Origin: Moringa oleifera
Lineage: Eukaryota > Streptophyta > Magnoliopsida > Brassicales > Moringaceae
Length of the DNA stretch: 64,000 nt
NCBI GenBank assembly: GCA_021397835.1
Contig: JAJFZO010000799.1
Span: 3,162,001-3,226,000 of the forward strand
Direction of reading: 5' to 3'
In this document: positions 23,065 to 37,015 of the stretch, one piece after another
How the letters are laid out: every line of letters starts with the position of its first letter
Numbering within the stretch: the stretch's first letter is position 1
Made by a program: the position numbers and the translations under genes
Notes under the pieces: model-generated
Database searches by the model: none
What the model was told of the DNA's origin: nothing
Seen by the model: only the letters and a program-made list of their open reading frames with translations

Positions 23065-25704
23065 ATGGCAGATCAAACGCGGAAACCAGAGATATTTGAA
23101 CTCGACAATGGCACCATGCAGGTCAAGATCACTAATTATGGTGCCACCATTACCTCTTTGTCCGTACCCGACAAAAATGGTATGCTCTGGTTTTGATCCA
23201 TCTTGCCATAAACATACGTTCTTTTTGTTTTTTCATCTTTGAAATGTTAATGCTCGCTCTGTTTCCTTTTTGTTTCTTTTCAAGGGAGACTGGCTGATGT
23301 TGTCCTTGGATTCGACTCTGTTGACCCTTACGTGGTAAATTCTGTCAATTTTCTTAGTAACCATTTGATTTCGTGTCATCATTCTGTGATCCACTTTAAT
23401 ATTAGATTCTGAGCGAATAATTTCTTTGCATGATCTGGATTTCTTGTAGGAGAAGATTTGAGTGTTTTCAAATTTCTCCATTTTTGGCGGTGATGATTTT
23501 CCTTCCTGTCCATGTTTTGGAAAATCATCTCATATTCTGTTTATCCTCTTGTTGGGACTTTATGTAGAGATTGATGTTAATTCCTTTCATGTAGTGCCAA
23601 TGAAACTAGCATTGTTAGTGGTGTTTATTCTGGGCTGTTAATTGTGGTTTGATTTTTCCTTTTCTTTTCTGTTTGGAATATATTTTGAAACATTTTCTTT
23701 TCCTCCCTTTAATGGATTTCGTGATCAGCAAGGTGCTGCACCTTTCTTTGGCTGCATTGTTGGTCGTGTGGCCAACAGAATCAGGGATGGGAAGTTCAGT
23801 CTCAATGGTGTTGACTACACTTTGCCCCTCAACAGACCCCCAAACAGCCTCCATGGTATGGAATTGATTAATTCTTGAACTTCATAGTATAATGTGACAT
23901 CTACCCAGCTGGCCATGCAATGGCTAATGGTCAGCAGTCTGACCTGAAGCTTGCACATTTTTATACCAGCTACGGCCAACTTTTCTCCCCTTACTAAATC
24001 ACCGGAAACCATACTTTAGTAGGATTCTAACTTGCCAGGAATTCCCCATGAAAAAAGGTTTTTGTCCATTGTTTAGTAAAAACTACAAAATTTGAGTTAG
24101 AAAATCTTATTCCCATTTGGTCTCCTACATAAGACCATCTTATCTTCTCTTCCTGTTTCCTCTGATTTATATAAACATGAGAACGAATTTATAGTTTCAA
24201 ACTTCTAATAATGTACTTGTGTGCTTGATTTAAAATGTCAGGTCTTCTATGAAGTTGCTATTGCCGTCTAATGCAATGTCATGCTTCATTGGTAATATAA
24301 TTCTGACAGAAATGTGAGATTTGTTTTTCTGTTAAGGGAACTTATACATTGTTGAAGTATTAAAATGAACTCAATGTAAATTTATTCATATTTACCCCAA
24401 CGACTGACATCAACAGGTTTTAAGGCCTTGCTTCTTCATTCAGATTTTCTTCACTCAGGCCGTGTATTATTTCTTTAATTGTTCTTTTGATTGTCAATCA
24501 TACAAGCATTCAATTCTGCAAATTTAAATTAATCACAAAATGTTTTGAAGTCGACCAAAATTTTGTTTCTATTATGCATTAAACTTTGTGAAAAAATCTT
24601 TAAAGTGAGTTAGTTTTGTTATTGACTCTGATACCAGTGAAAGTCAATGTAACTTTTGTTCCCTTGTACATTGCTTTCCTGGAAAAGCGGATAATTTGAG
24701 TGGTTAATTTTTAAGAAGACAACACTCATTTCGTTTATTTCCTCAAGAATGTGCTGCAAGCAGATAAGTTCGGCAGTTTGTTAATTTAAGTAATGCTTGT
24801 GCAGTGATGGTGCTTTAATGAAAATTATAGGAAGTAATTCTATCAATTACTCTTGCCATGTAACTTCTTTCTGATAATTTCTTTCCATTAGGTGGTAACA
24901 AGGGTTTTGATAAGATGATATGGGAAGTAGCGGACTATAAGCGAGGTGGAATCCCATCCATTACTTTTAAATATTACAGTCGTGATGGGGAGGAAGGTAT
25001 TCTCTTTTCTCTCTATCTCTCCCTGTCCTTGTCTTTGTCACTCACTCTGACTCCTGTTTTCTGGTTATCTCCTCACAACAGGTTACCCAGGGGCTGTTTC
25101 TGTGACTGCAACTTACACACTTACTTCAAGCACAACCATGAGACTTGACATGGAAGCAGTACCTGAGGATAAGCCTACTCCAATCAGCTTAGCTCAGCAT
25201 ACCTACTGGAACTTAGCTGGCCACAACTCAGGGAACATACTTGACCATTCAATTCAGATATGGGGATTGCACATTACTCCTGTGGATCAGAACACAGTCC
25301 CAACGGGAGAAATCATGCCGGTTAAAGGTACTCCTTATGATTTCACCACTGAGAAGAAGGTTGGTGCAATGATCCATGAGGTAGGCTTAGGATATGACCA
25401 CAACTATGTGCTGGACTCTGGGGAAGAGAAATCTGGCCTAAAACATGCTGCAAAACTGAAAGACCCATCAAGCTCAAGGGTACTTGACTTGTGGAGCAAT
25501 GCCCCAGGAATGCAGTTTTACACAGGTAACTATGTCGATGGAGTTGTTGGAAAAGGAGGTGCTATTTATGGAAAGCATTCAGGATTATGCTTGGAGACTC
25601 AAGGATTTCCTAATGCCGTCAACCAACCGAACTTTCCATCTGTCATTGTTCAACCTGGTGAGAAGTACCAGCATACCATGTTGTTTGAATTCTCAGTCCA
25701 GTAA
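23065..25704 (+). CDS. galactose mutarotase (aldose 1-epimerase)
   Basis: Five exons, 23065-23179, 23285-23334, 23729-23855, 24892-24996 and 25082-25704, give 339 residues, the normal length for the family. The enzyme interconverts alpha and beta anomers of galactose and glucose in the cytosol. The active-site residues are visible: GRVANRI, His97 in NSLHGG, His172 in QHTYWN, the substrate-loop sequence near TPVDQNTVPTGE, and Glu304 in CLETQGFPN. I chose the ATG at 23065 because FELDNGTMQVKITNYGA follows at the usual distance. An in-frame ATG at 22912 would add 51 residues without a clear targeting peptide. All junctions are GT-AG and the frame is intact. Confidence 0.93.
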
Positions 25705-25731
25705 GCAGTGTCTTTTGGGGCTATATAGAGG

Positions 25732-25737
25732 AATAAA
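25732..25737 (+). terminator. poly(A) signal of mutarotase gene
   Basis: AATAAA, 28 bases after the TAA stop. This is unusually close for a plant 3' UTR, so it may be one of several signals. Confidence 0.45.
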
Positions 25738-26350
25738 GGTTGATTTTGGTTTGCCTCAAGGAAAATCAGTGCATGCTTTAATGAAGCATGAGACCTGAGT
25801 TTTCATTTGAGTCAGTTATCTTTTGTGGGTAAAGTCTGCTTACATGAAAAGATTTTGATTATTGAGTGCTCAGTTAGCCACTAAATGAATTTATTTCTGA
25901 ATGTGGAAGTCTACCAACTGATATGCCTCACAGTCTCAAAATGCCATTTGAACTTGCTCAGATCTTACTATATGAATTTCTGAACTTAAACTTTTGTTGA
26001 TATATTTATAAGACTTGTCTGCAGTCTATAAATTTGGAGGATGAAAGAGATTTTTGAGGATGAAATTAATAAATAGTTGCTGCGATTTTTTGATTTCATG
26101 CATGACTGGTGATTACCTTGGCCCTTGATTAGTAACTGTGTGCTTCTACCACACAGGGAACCCTAATTTCAATGTATTTGTATTTACCAATCTAAAATTC
26201 CATGGTTTACCTCTTATCTTCCACGTTGCATGAAATCATGATGGTCAGTGGTGTTATGTTGGTAGTTGTTGGATCTACACAACCCAATGAATGTGATAAG
26301 CAGAAAAAAGTAACCATCATTAAAAAGAAGTAACCATAAAAGAATGGAGT
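25738..26350. other. 3' UTR and spacer
   Basis: AT-rich sequence between the mutarotase 3' end and the first LTR. No coding or RNA feature was seen. Confidence 0.5.
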
Positions 26351-27180
26351 GTGTAATTGTGGCAAAATGAGCAAGGGGAAAGAAGAAAAATTATTTACTA
26401 GAATTTTTTTAACATTTGTCAAGTATAAAGGAAAGGTTTATCAAGAGCATTTTGAAACTTACAACGTTATTCTACCTCTTCAACCACTTTTAAGTGATTT
26501 GCGCTATTGCTCATTGCGTATAACTCAAGATTGGAGAGTGGTCATTCATTTATAATGAGACATAAATGAGTCTTACTCTAAAACTTTTTTCTTTCATAAA
26601 ATCTATCATAGTTTTAGAGATTCTTTTTTGGGCCAATTATCGTAGATTACGGGATCCTTACTTGAGATAAGGCTTTTTTTTTTTTTTTTAAAGCACTTCA
26701 CATCTTTTAGAACTTTTTCTGATTAACTTGAAGAAATAGCTTTCAATTTGGAACACTTTCTAATACTAGGTTGAGGTTCTCTCTCACAAGGATTCTACCT
26801 AAGTCATATATGTCTCTTTCTTTTTCAACCACCATTTTACCTTTCCTCTAGGAATGATGAGACCTTTAGTAGTAGAAAGTTTCCTTTTTGTTGGACTTAT
26901 TGTCCTTGCTAAGCTAAGCCATTGTATTTCACGTTGTACATTTGTTATTGGGTTTTGCTACGCCACCAAGATCCGATTGCGCTTATGTAGTCTTTGTCAC
27001 TTTTCTCTTAAGTAGACAAATGGGATTATCTCTGAGCCACCTTGAGCATGATGGTTGGTTTATGATCATGTTCTCTCATTTGTATCCTTAGCATATACAT
27101 CTCCTTGGCTTCAACGAGCTCCACTCACCCTAGTGATGTTAAGGTTTGGATGTGGGCCAAGGGGTTGTGATCCCTAAGTC
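26350..27180 (-). repeat. 3' LTR of the gypsy element
   Basis: Aligns over its length with 31200-32070. Shared landmarks in the same order are AAGTATAAAGGAAA, ATGTTATTCTACCTC (AC in place of AT here), AAGCACTTCA, AAGCCATTGTATTTCAC and a CATTTG.ATCCTTA block. The identity appears to be about 70-75% by eye. The outer end is uncertain by tens of bases. Confidence 0.8.
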
Positions 27181-30100
27181 GCGTGCGTAGACTAAGGGTT
27201 TAACGAGCCACCTTACCAAAAGGACTTAATGTCTTCACTGAGTTGATGTTGTGGTACTCCTTAGTTGATTCTTAAACTTCCATAAGATTGTGTCATTTTT
27301 CCAACTTGCATCCACTTCACCAATTTTTTTTTTTAACTAAACCAAGTCATGTCTTCTGATTCATCTTACTGTAGCCATCAAATATTATATAATCAAAGAT
27401 CTTCCCAATCTCTTTGTCAAGCCATATGTAAGTAACAGATGGTGCATGCTTGGCTTGCTTGCACTTATTATCTACATCTTCCCCAAACTCTTTGAGGAAG
27501 CTCACATGGAAAGAAATTTCGGATACAAAAGTAGCTTAAGATTGTAAACAACAACTTTGACCTGTTCTCATCTCAAAGGATCCATTGTACCTCAAGTAAA
27601 GCCTCAATGAATTCCCTTCTTTTTGATTTTATTCTATGCCTATGGGGTCCATTTCAATAGCACCCTATCCCCAATTTGAAATTCGACATCTCACCTATAT
27701 TGATCAATATACTTTTCATGTGCCTTTGTGTCTTAAAAAGTTTATCTTTCTCTTGGTCTATTAATTCTTGTTTGTTACAAGCATAACAGTATGCTGCTAT
27801 ATAACTCCTTTATCTTTTCCACCTAACTATCTCATGGGCCATCATTGGTTGTTGTCTAAAAGCAACTTGGTAAGACTCAAGCCCATAATTGACAAGCGGT
27901 AAATGTTATAGTAGAATTATGCTATATGAAACAACTCCAACCAATCTTTTTATTTAGCGGTCACATAGTGATGCAAATACTTCTCTAACAAATTATTGAC
28001 TCGATCTTTCGTCCATCCATCTACAAATGGTTTATCGTGGAGAGCTTCAACTATGTTCCAACATGTTTAGTAATGTGATCCAAAATTTTCTTATGAATTT
28101 GGCATCTTGGTCACTGACTATGTCCCATGGCAACTTAAAATGTTTAACAAGTTTAAAGAACATTTTGACAACCATATCAACAAGATACACACGAGAACTG
28201 AAATAAAAATAACGTATTTTGAGAATTTATCAGTAATAATCATAATGGTAGACAATCCTTTTACCATTATAAAGCCCACAATGAAATTCATTGACACTAA
28301 ATCGCATGGGTACTTCAAAATGGCTAGAGGTTGGAGCAAGTTTGCTTTTTTCTTTTTATGATCTTGTACTATTGGCACACTAAATATGTCTAGACTTAAG
28401 CCTCAACATCCTTCATCATTTTCAACTAAAAGTATGATATCAATAACGAAAGAAAGATCCTTTTGATGTCTGGGTGACTCACCCACAATGGGTCATGTGT
28501 TTCCCTCAGTAGCTATTTAGCACTCCGTTCTTAGGCATGAACAATCTGCTTTCTCGAGCATGCAATAATTCTTCTTCAATCTAATATCTCTAGATCAAGC
28601 CTCCATTCACCTCTCATATAAGTCATGCATATTTGCTATCATTTCCTATTGTAGCTTTTACTTGCTCAAGAAAAGTGCTCTAAACACCCGACAAGTAACC
28701 ACATAGGTATAAACTTCATTGTGGTTTAAGTATCCACAACTACATTTTACTTACTTGCTTTGTGCTCCTAGATAAAAATAGAACTCAGCAAGGAAATCTT
28801 ACCACCTCGTTTGTTTTAAGGATAACTTTTTATATGAGTGAAAATAAGTTAAGCGACATATCTTTTGTTACCTTAAACTTAATCCCAAGTAGGTAGTATC
28901 ACTACATCTTACGACAATTGACAACTGTCATCATCTCTTTCTCATGGGCTGAACAACGTTGCTCGATAATCTTTGTCATTTTCACTCTCAAATACCATTA
29001 GATGGCTATTCTGCATATTAAAACCCTTAATGAAGAACATCTCAAATGACTTTTCAAACTTTAGTCAAGATAATAATGGTTCTAAATTTATTACTCGTTT
29101 CAATCCCTTGAAAATATTGTTACAATCTCCTGTTTATATCAATGGGATCTCTTTCTATTGTAACTCACAATCAATGGATTGTTTTTTAAATATCCCTTAA
29201 TGAAACATTAATAGTAGTTTACTAACCCTAAAAATGACCGTAATAATAATTTTGGTAGGGAATAGTTATTTCATGATAGTCTTCATTTTCCTTTCATTCA
29301 TAAGAATTTGTTCGTTTCTAAATTATTGTCCCCGAAAAAAAAAAACACTTTTCAATTGCAAAACTTGCACTTTCTTTCTTGATATATAATTATGGTATTC
29401 TTTTAATCATATCAAGACTTTTCTCAAATATCTTACATGATCTTCTAAAGATTTACTATAGACAATGATATCATCAAGATAGACAATAATAAACTTGTCA
29501 AAGTACTCAAAGAGTAAATCATTCAGAAGGTTACAAAAATTAACAAGAGCTGGCAAAAGCAAAATGGCATAAATAAAAATTTATAAGATTTGTACCTCAT
29601 GATACAAATAATTTTAACTTCATCTCCCATAATTATTCTAACTTGCCAATAGCTCAACAAGAAGTCTAGCTTTGTAAAAGAACAAGTCCTTGATAGTCAA
29701 TTGAATAAGTTAATGACATTCGACAGTGAATACTTATTCTTTACCATTATCTTATTCAGTTCTTTATAATTAATGCACATTCTTAGCAAGTCATCGTCCT
29801 TATATTGAAATAGCATAAATGCACCATCAAGGGCAGTAAACGGTTGCATGAAGCCAACTTCTAACATCTTGTCTAATTGCTTTTATAACTTGACCAATTC
29901 CTAAAGGGGCATCTAAAAGTTTCTTGAGCAAGTAGTTTAGAGCCAAGGAACAACTCTATCTTGTGATTAACATTTCTTCTCGAAGGCAATATCTTAAGAA
30001 ATTTTGATGGCATTATGTTATTAAATTCCTTTAATACCTTAGCAGTCATATTAAGTACCTCTATGACTTGATTTGATTTTGCCTCAAATGAAATTGCCAC

Positions 30101-31199
30101 CATCATCACCTCATCTTACTATAGATTGCAACCCAATTTGCCTTCTTATCATCATTAGCTCACTAGTTGGTGCAGTTTTAGCCATGTATGGAATTTGCTT
30201 GTTGACCACAAGTAACCCACCTAAACGAGGCATCAATAATACCAATGCTTGTTTAAAGAAATTCAAACTCAAAATAACATCAAAGTCATTTAAATTGGTT
30301 ACCATGGAGTTGGACTCATATTGCCAATTTCCTACCTCAAGGGCCATACTAGTAGTTCTTTACACTACTTTTGCTTTTGCATTCACTACTTTGAATTTAA
30401 TTAAAGCTAAAGAAAACTTAAGCTCGAGCTTTCTTACTTTTCTCTCAATGACAAAGTTATGAGTGGCTTGGTGTCTAGCATCATCATCACATCATTCCCA
30501 TATATCTAACTAGAATATACATCAAGCCTTTTTATATATTCTTGATCATGATAATATTCAATAATTGAATCGGTTTACCTATGTTGGGGCCTCTCACTCA
30601 TCATTCTCAGGAGAATCATCTATGATGAGACACTAATACTTTTTCTTTACTAGGATACTCATGCATTTGTGTGGTCTGTTGCATGGAAAGCAACCACCTT
30701 GAACCATATTCTTCCCCTTGGTCCATGAAGGGGATGTACCACGAGGCTTTGTATTGGTCTTTAGACATTGCATTTTCTTTCCCTAATTATCAAGAGTTCT
30801 TCACTTCTCATTTTTCTTATTCGAGATGTCACTCATATGACGATATGAAGAGGGATGATATGCCCTTCTAGTGAGAACTTTCCCTCCTTAACTACCTTTG
30901 TCATTTACAACAAAGAGCTAGCCATGCCTTCTAGAAATGCAACAATGACCTCTTCTAATGAAATAATGCACTTTCACATTGACTCACTACTTCAAGCCAT
31001 GGCTTAAGCCAAAATAGTTTGATCCAGCATGAGTTTATTTGAAATTGGTGATCAAAATCGTGCTTTTAACACCTAATTGTTATATTGTCAATCGTTGGGT
31101 CTGCATAAACCAATTAGTATGATGGCACTAAGTGCACTCACTTAGCTAGCCTTCAAGCACAAAACAAGCCGACTATAAAAGAAGAAAATTATGAGATAG

Positions 31200-32070
31200 G
31201 GACAAAAATCAATGAAGCAAAATAAAGCACACAAGCAACTATTTACAAGAAATCTTTCAACATTAGTTAAGTATAAAGGAAAATTGTTTATACCTAAGGC
31301 TCATCAAAAGCACTTTAAGGCTCATAATGTTATTCTACCTCAACTACTCTAAGGTAAGTTACACTACCACTTGATGCTTATAACTAAACTCGAGGCTATC
31401 TATTTATAATGGTACATGAAGGAATCCTAGACTATCTTTCCTATGAAAGTTCTCATTACTTTAACAACTGTTTACTAGGTCAATCATCATTGATAAAAAA
31501 GATCACTATTTGAGATACAACTTTTCTTCGAAGCACTTCATATCTATTAGATCTTTCTTTAGTAACTTTGAAGAAACAACTTCTTTTTGAGACTCTTTCA
31601 AAAAAGGGCAGAGGTCCTCTCCTGCTAGGACTCTGTTTAGGTTATATATAAGCGTCTCTTACTTTTGGCTCTTTGTCCTTTCTTTAGGAAATGACTAACT
31701 CTTTATTTCTAAGATGTTTCTTGATTGTTGAATGTGTTGTTCATGGTAAACCAAGCCATTGTATTTCACTTTATGTCATCATTAATAGGCTTTACTACAC
31801 CATTAAGGGCTAGTGTTGGTCTTATGCAGTTTTTGTCACTATCCCTTTAAGCAAGCTTATATCATTATCTAGAGAAACCTCCTTAACTTCACAACGATAA
31901 AAACTCACTAATGTTACTCACCATTATAAGTACAATGGCTATTTTTGATCATGTTTCTCGCATTTGCATCCTTAATGAATATATGCATCTCCCTTACCTT
32001 AACATATTCCATTCATGCTTGCATGTGTGGGTCGGAATATGAGATAAAAATCATCACCCGTACATCACAT
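31200..32070 (-). repeat. 5' LTR of the gypsy element
   Basis: Partner of 26350-27180, lying upstream of the element on the minus strand. I could not fix a primer-binding site at its inner border (about 31,200), and no clear target-site duplication was found. Confidence 0.78.
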
Positions 32071-32305
32071 TCTTGAACTAAGGATGTAAAAATTGATATA
32101 AAGAAAATGAATAACAGCTATGTCATGTAATTATTATGCCTTAGCTACTTTAAAAGTTGACTTTTGTGTCATTGTTAAAGAAAAAAGAAGCAATTGAAAT
32201 AATAAGCCTATAGCTTTGAAGATTACTTGGCATATTTAGCACATTTTCTTAATTAATGAGACTTATTTAACTATGATGGTATGTGTGTGTATATATATAT
32301 ATTTT

Positions 32306-32531
32306 TAAGAGATTAAAAAAATTATAATTCTCTGTATATTTATTCTACTGTGAGTACAAGATACTCTTTAAGTAGAAGAAAAGTGACAATAATAATAATA
32401 AAAGCTAAATATTGAAAGCTACTTATCTTTCTTAATTTATATCCTTTAACTATTTATATTTACACAAATCCTAGAATCATAAGATCATAGCTGAGTCATT
32501 ATTAAATCCCTACTCTATCGAATTTCTAATA
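32306..32531 (-). repeat. 3' LTR of the copia element
   Basis: Aligns with 36800-37015 through shared blocks ATGAGTACAAGAT (GTGAGTACAAGAT here), TTATATTTACACAAA.TCCTA, TGAGTCA and GAATTTCTAA. A purine-rich tract (GATAGGGAC on the minus strand) lies just inside the element at the expected polypurine site, next to 32,531. Confidence 0.85.
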
Positions 32532-35500
32532 GTCCCTATCAAGTTGGTTTAATGGTGTCTTCCATAGCTAGCTTACTAATTAGTTTATCAAATTGCTTCT
32601 TATGTAGTTCCTTAGTCAAAAAATCAATAATTTATTCGATGATTGGGATATTTGGCATGCATATTATTCCATCACTGACTTTCTCATTGGTAAAATGTTT
32701 ATCTACTTTTATATGTTTTATCTGATCATGAAGAACATTATTATGAACTATAAAGATGGTAGCTTTGTTATCATAATAGACTTTTATAGGTGCCAAATAA
32801 GAAACCTTCAACTCTTTAAGTATCCTCTTGATTTAGCTTCCATAGGCAATAACTCTGAATTCTGCTTCTACATAACTTGTGGCCACCACACTCTATTTTT
32901 TTACTTTACCACGTAACAAGATTTCCCTTAAAAGAATAGTTCTCGAGGTAGATCTCCTACTTGTAACACTTCTTTCCCAACTTGCATCAGTGTAAACTTT
33001 ATCCTGCAGATGACCACATTTTTTGAATAATATACCTCTCATTGGAGTCACTTTAGATATCTTAGGACTCTATAGATAGCCACAAAATGTTTTGACCCCA
33101 GTGAGTGAATGAATTGACTTACCATACTAATTACAAAAGCAATATTAGGGCATGTATTAGACAAGTAGACTAACTTGCCTACAAGTCCCTAATATTATTC
33201 CCTATCCTTCACTTCTTCGACTATAGCAACTAGTAACTTCAAATTAGGCTCAATAGGAGTCTCGATCACGTTGCAATTAAATAAACCTATTTCTCCAAAT
33301 AGGTCAAGTATATATTTTCTCTGGTTTATAAAAATATATACCTTCTTTGGATCTTACAAATTCCATTCCATGGAAGTATTTCAGGGTTCTCTAGTCCTTA
33401 ATCTTACATACTTTTGCAAATTTCTTCCCAAGGGCTACTAATTCTATCTCATCATTAGCAGTTAAAATAATGTCATCAACAAAAACAATCAAAATTATAA
33501 CTTTACTATCTTTTGAGTATTTATAAAATATAGTATGATTTACCTGACTTTTAAGGAAGCCATAAGGTAACAACCTTTTAGCATTCAAACTATGTTCTAA
33601 GTGACTATTTAAGTCCATGTAAGGACTTCTTTAATCTACATACTTTGTCATTACCAAGTTTTTGTTTAAATCTTAATGGAAGATATATGAACACCTCCTT
33701 TTCAAGATCAACATTGAGGAAGATGTCTTTTACATCTAATTGATGTAAAGGCTAATTAGAATTTATTGTAAGAGATAACAATGCTTTGATCAAATTTATT
33801 TTAGCAACAAAAGTAAAGGTCTCCTCATAATCAATCCCATAAGTTTGGGTGAAACCTTTAGTCACCAATCTGACTTTGTATCTCTTAACATTCCTATTAG
33901 CTTTATATTTTATTATAAGTACCTTTTTACACCTCACTGTTTTCTTATCTTTAGGTACCACTTCTCCATGAGGCATTCATCTCCTTCATGACTACTAACT
34001 TTCAATTTGGATCACCTAATGCTTCTTGTATATTCCTTGGAACAAATATATGTGAAATCTTAAATGTGAAAGCTTTTTGACTTTTTGACAACCTTCGATA
34101 GGAAAGACATTTAGCAATAGGATGTTTGATAAAACTTCTAACACCTTTCCTGATTGCTATAGGAACATCAAAATCAAGAAGAATGAGTGAATTATTGAGA
34201 AGAGTTTAAGTAATTAAACCATGAATTAGATTATAAACACTTGGACAGAAACCATTTTCTCAGTTTTCAAACTAGTTGTCTATAAGATTGACATTCAGGT
34301 GTTTATTTATTTGATGAAATCTCTTCCTAATATAAACCTAGAGCTCAGAATTTAGATTATGTTGATCAATTTGTAGTACTTCTCTCCTTGCATGAGAACT
34401 TTCTTGAATTGGTATTAAAGAACTTGGTTCACCTAAATGACCATTATCAAAGACCTAAGCTTCTTGTGTAGAAATAATGTTGGGAAGTAGAACTAAAGTA
34501 TCCTAATAATTGTTTTTCATTTCATGTTTCTCCCCTGAAGAAAATTTTAGGTAAAATAGGCTTGCTTTTTTTAAAATTTGAATGCAATTTAGTTTCAGAA
34601 AAAAATTCTTTTAAGTGCTCAAGTGGCATTTTATATTTTAAAACTTTAGTGAAAATTCTATTTATTAAATAACAAGTTGTTAATACTGCTTCACCTCATA
34701 AATATTTTGGGACGTGCATGAAAAACATTATGGCACATGGTACTTTAAGTTAATATTTATTTTTTTCTTTAGTGATTTATTTTGTTAAAGAGCATTTTGG
34801 CAAGTTGATTGATGATGAATGCTTTTTTCTTTCAAAAACCACTCAAGTGCTCATAAAAATATTCTCTTTCATTATCAAACTGCAAAATATCAATTTTAGT
34901 TTAAATTTAATTTTCAATCATAGTGTAAAAATTTTTGAACAAGATTTCCACTTCAGATTTTTTATTCATTACATAAATCCAATACAATCGGGTATGATCA
35001 CTAACAAATGTGACAAACTACTTTTTTTTTAAAAAAAATAGTTATAATTCTAGAAGGGCCTTAAAAATCATTATGAATTAAATAAGAAGGTTTGGAAGCT
35101 CAGTGAGGTACATTTTGGTAAATATGTAGAAAAATTGGTTTTGGTCAAATAGCAACTTTCACATTAAAATGAGAAACAATGCACAACTTTAAACAAATTA
35201 TGAAATAAATATTTTAAATATAGAAAACTAGAATGTCCTAGTCTAAGATGCCATAACATAATTTATTCTCTAACATAAATTGAACTAATACTACCAAAGC
35301 TCTATGCTTTTTTATTGCTAGTAGGGACTTCATTAAAGTAAGGAAGACCTTTAATCATTCTACCATTCTCAATCATCTTCCCCAAAGTCTAGTCTTGAAA
35401 AACACAATGTGATTTAAAAAAAGTAATATGACAATTAGAATCACTAGATAGTTTACTAACAGATAAAAAGTTACAAGCTAAGTTACAAACATAGAGAACA

Positions 35501-36785
35501 AAATTGAGTTTAATTTTTTAGACAATTTAATAAGTCTTTTACCTACAATAAGTGAGAGACTATCATTGACAATTCTAACCTTTTTTATTGCTAGGATAAG
35601 GAGAGTACGTATTAAATAAATGAGAAAAACTAGTCATACGGTTAAAGCTCTTGACTCTATGATCCATAGAAAGGAATTTAGACAAGAAAAGGATTCGAGC
35701 CTTTTACTTATTTGTGCCATGAATATATTAGAAATACGAGATGATAGATTAGAGTTTATCAACTTCAAGATTTGATCAATTTGCTCTTTGTTGAAGGAAC
35801 CAAGTTGACTTCATTGGCAGTAGGAACCCCATTGTTACTCTTTTCTCTTAGTTTACTGCTTTCCCAATTGGTAAGCTTACCACAAATTTTTCCACATGTT
35901 TCCACAAGTGTGGCAAGGCTTTTTGCAAAAATCACATCAAACCCATGGCTTCTCATCATCCTTGTGTTGGTAATTTGCAGGTTTTATAGGCAGTAACACT
36001 AGTAATCAAGGCAAAATTATCAAGTGACTCACTAGTAGGTGTTTATTTTTAATGCATGACATTCTTTTGAATTTCTTCCCTTCTAAATTCATGAAAAAAA
36101 AAAACTTCACTAATAAATGGGGGAGGATTCCTAACAATGATTCTTCCTCAAACTTCATCAAATTCAACATTCAGACCAATAAGAAATTTATAGATGCGAC
36201 TATCTTCTAAAGTTTTCTTATGGTGGTTGCAATCATCAACAGATGATCTTATTACAATTTATTCAATGAATTGAAGTATTTGGTGATAGTGTCATCCTCT
36301 TGCTAAACTTCTTTCAATTTTAAAGTCGACTCAAAAACTTGTGATTGATTACCTAAGTCAGAGTATTTAACTCACATTATCCCACAATTATTTTATAGTA
36401 GGATAACAAATGTAATTGGAATTGATATCCTCGTTCATAAAGTTTACCAACCATGTCATAACTAAGGAGAATCCTAAGTGGCATATAATATAGATCATCT
36501 ATTGTAGGAGTCTTTTTGACTCCATTAATGTAGGCAATTTTCACTTGCCCTCGAATATACATCTTGATGGATTGTGACCAGTAAAGGAAGTTATCACTAT
36601 TTAAACAAATGATGGTGATTTGAACAGACTTAGAGTGCTTTAGTTGGAATGGTTTTGACAAAGTGGGTGCTTGATCAGTGATTTTAGATGTAGCTTCAGA
36701 TGTAGCTTTAGATGTGGTTAATGAGTTTGGAACGATGAAATAAAGAAGAGCAGGTTAGGGCTTTAGATATGTTAATCGTAATCTT

Positions 36786-36797
36786 GCTTTGATACTA
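36786..36797 (-). other. copia primer-binding site (initiator Met tRNA)
   Basis: The minus strand reads TAGTATCAAAGC, differing at two positions from TGGTATCAGAGC, the common plant copia site complementary to the 3' end of initiator methionine tRNA. It lies immediately inside the 5' LTR. Confidence 0.75.
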
Positions 36798-36799
36798 TC

Positions 36800-37015
36800 T
36801 AAAAGATTAAGAAATTGTAGTTCTTTATTTATATATTCCATTATGAGTACAAGATCCTAATTTATAGTTTAAAAAAAATAAAAGTTAAATATTGATAGTT
36901 ACTTGTCTTTTCTAATTTATAATTTTTGACTATTTATATTTACACAAAATCCTAAAATATTCTTAGGATTATAGATGAGTCAATGGTAAATTCTTAATTT
37001 ATTGAATTTCTAACA
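36800..37015 (-). repeat. 5' LTR of the copia element
   Basis: On the minus strand it starts TGTTAGAAATTC, the usual copia LTR start, and ends beside the primer-binding site. It is the partner of 32306-32531. Confidence 0.85.

Larger units (their letters stand above)
26350..32070 (-). mobile_element. old Ty3/gypsy LTR retrotransposon
   Basis: Two diverged LTRs (about 26350-27180 and 31200-32070) flank a degenerate internal region read on the minus strand. From right to left it holds a possible gag region, a retroviral-type protease remnant (30347-30111, FDVILSLNFF), the start of the polymerase (30109-29873, with RRNVNHKIEL), a reverse transcriptase active-site remnant VYLDDIIVYS near 29,500-29,460, and an integrase core remnant (28378-28118, with MNFIVGF and TDKFSKY). 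Protease-RT-integrase order identifies Ty3/gypsy. Many stops and frameshifts and the strong LTR divergence show a long-dead copy. Confidence 0.88.
32306..37015 (-). mobile_element. old Ty1/copia LTR retrotransposon
   Basis: LTRs of about 220 bp flank a decayed internal region on the minus strand. Near the 5' end (36661-36377) is a gag remnant with NSDNFLYWSQSIKMYIRG, typical of copia gag. The reverse transcriptase lies far downstream, with KANRNVKRYKVRLVTKGFTQ (33976-33752) and IVFVDDIILTAND (33618-33391). RT near the 3' end, after the space where integrase belongs (about 34,000-36,000), fits copia order. Several stops and frameshifts interrupt the frame. It sits directly beside the gypsy element with about 240 bases between them. 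Confidence 0.9.

Noticed and set aside
28107..28361. Plus-strand ORF over the gypsy integrase
   Set aside because: It is antisense to the minus-strand integrase remnant, which carries the family motifs.
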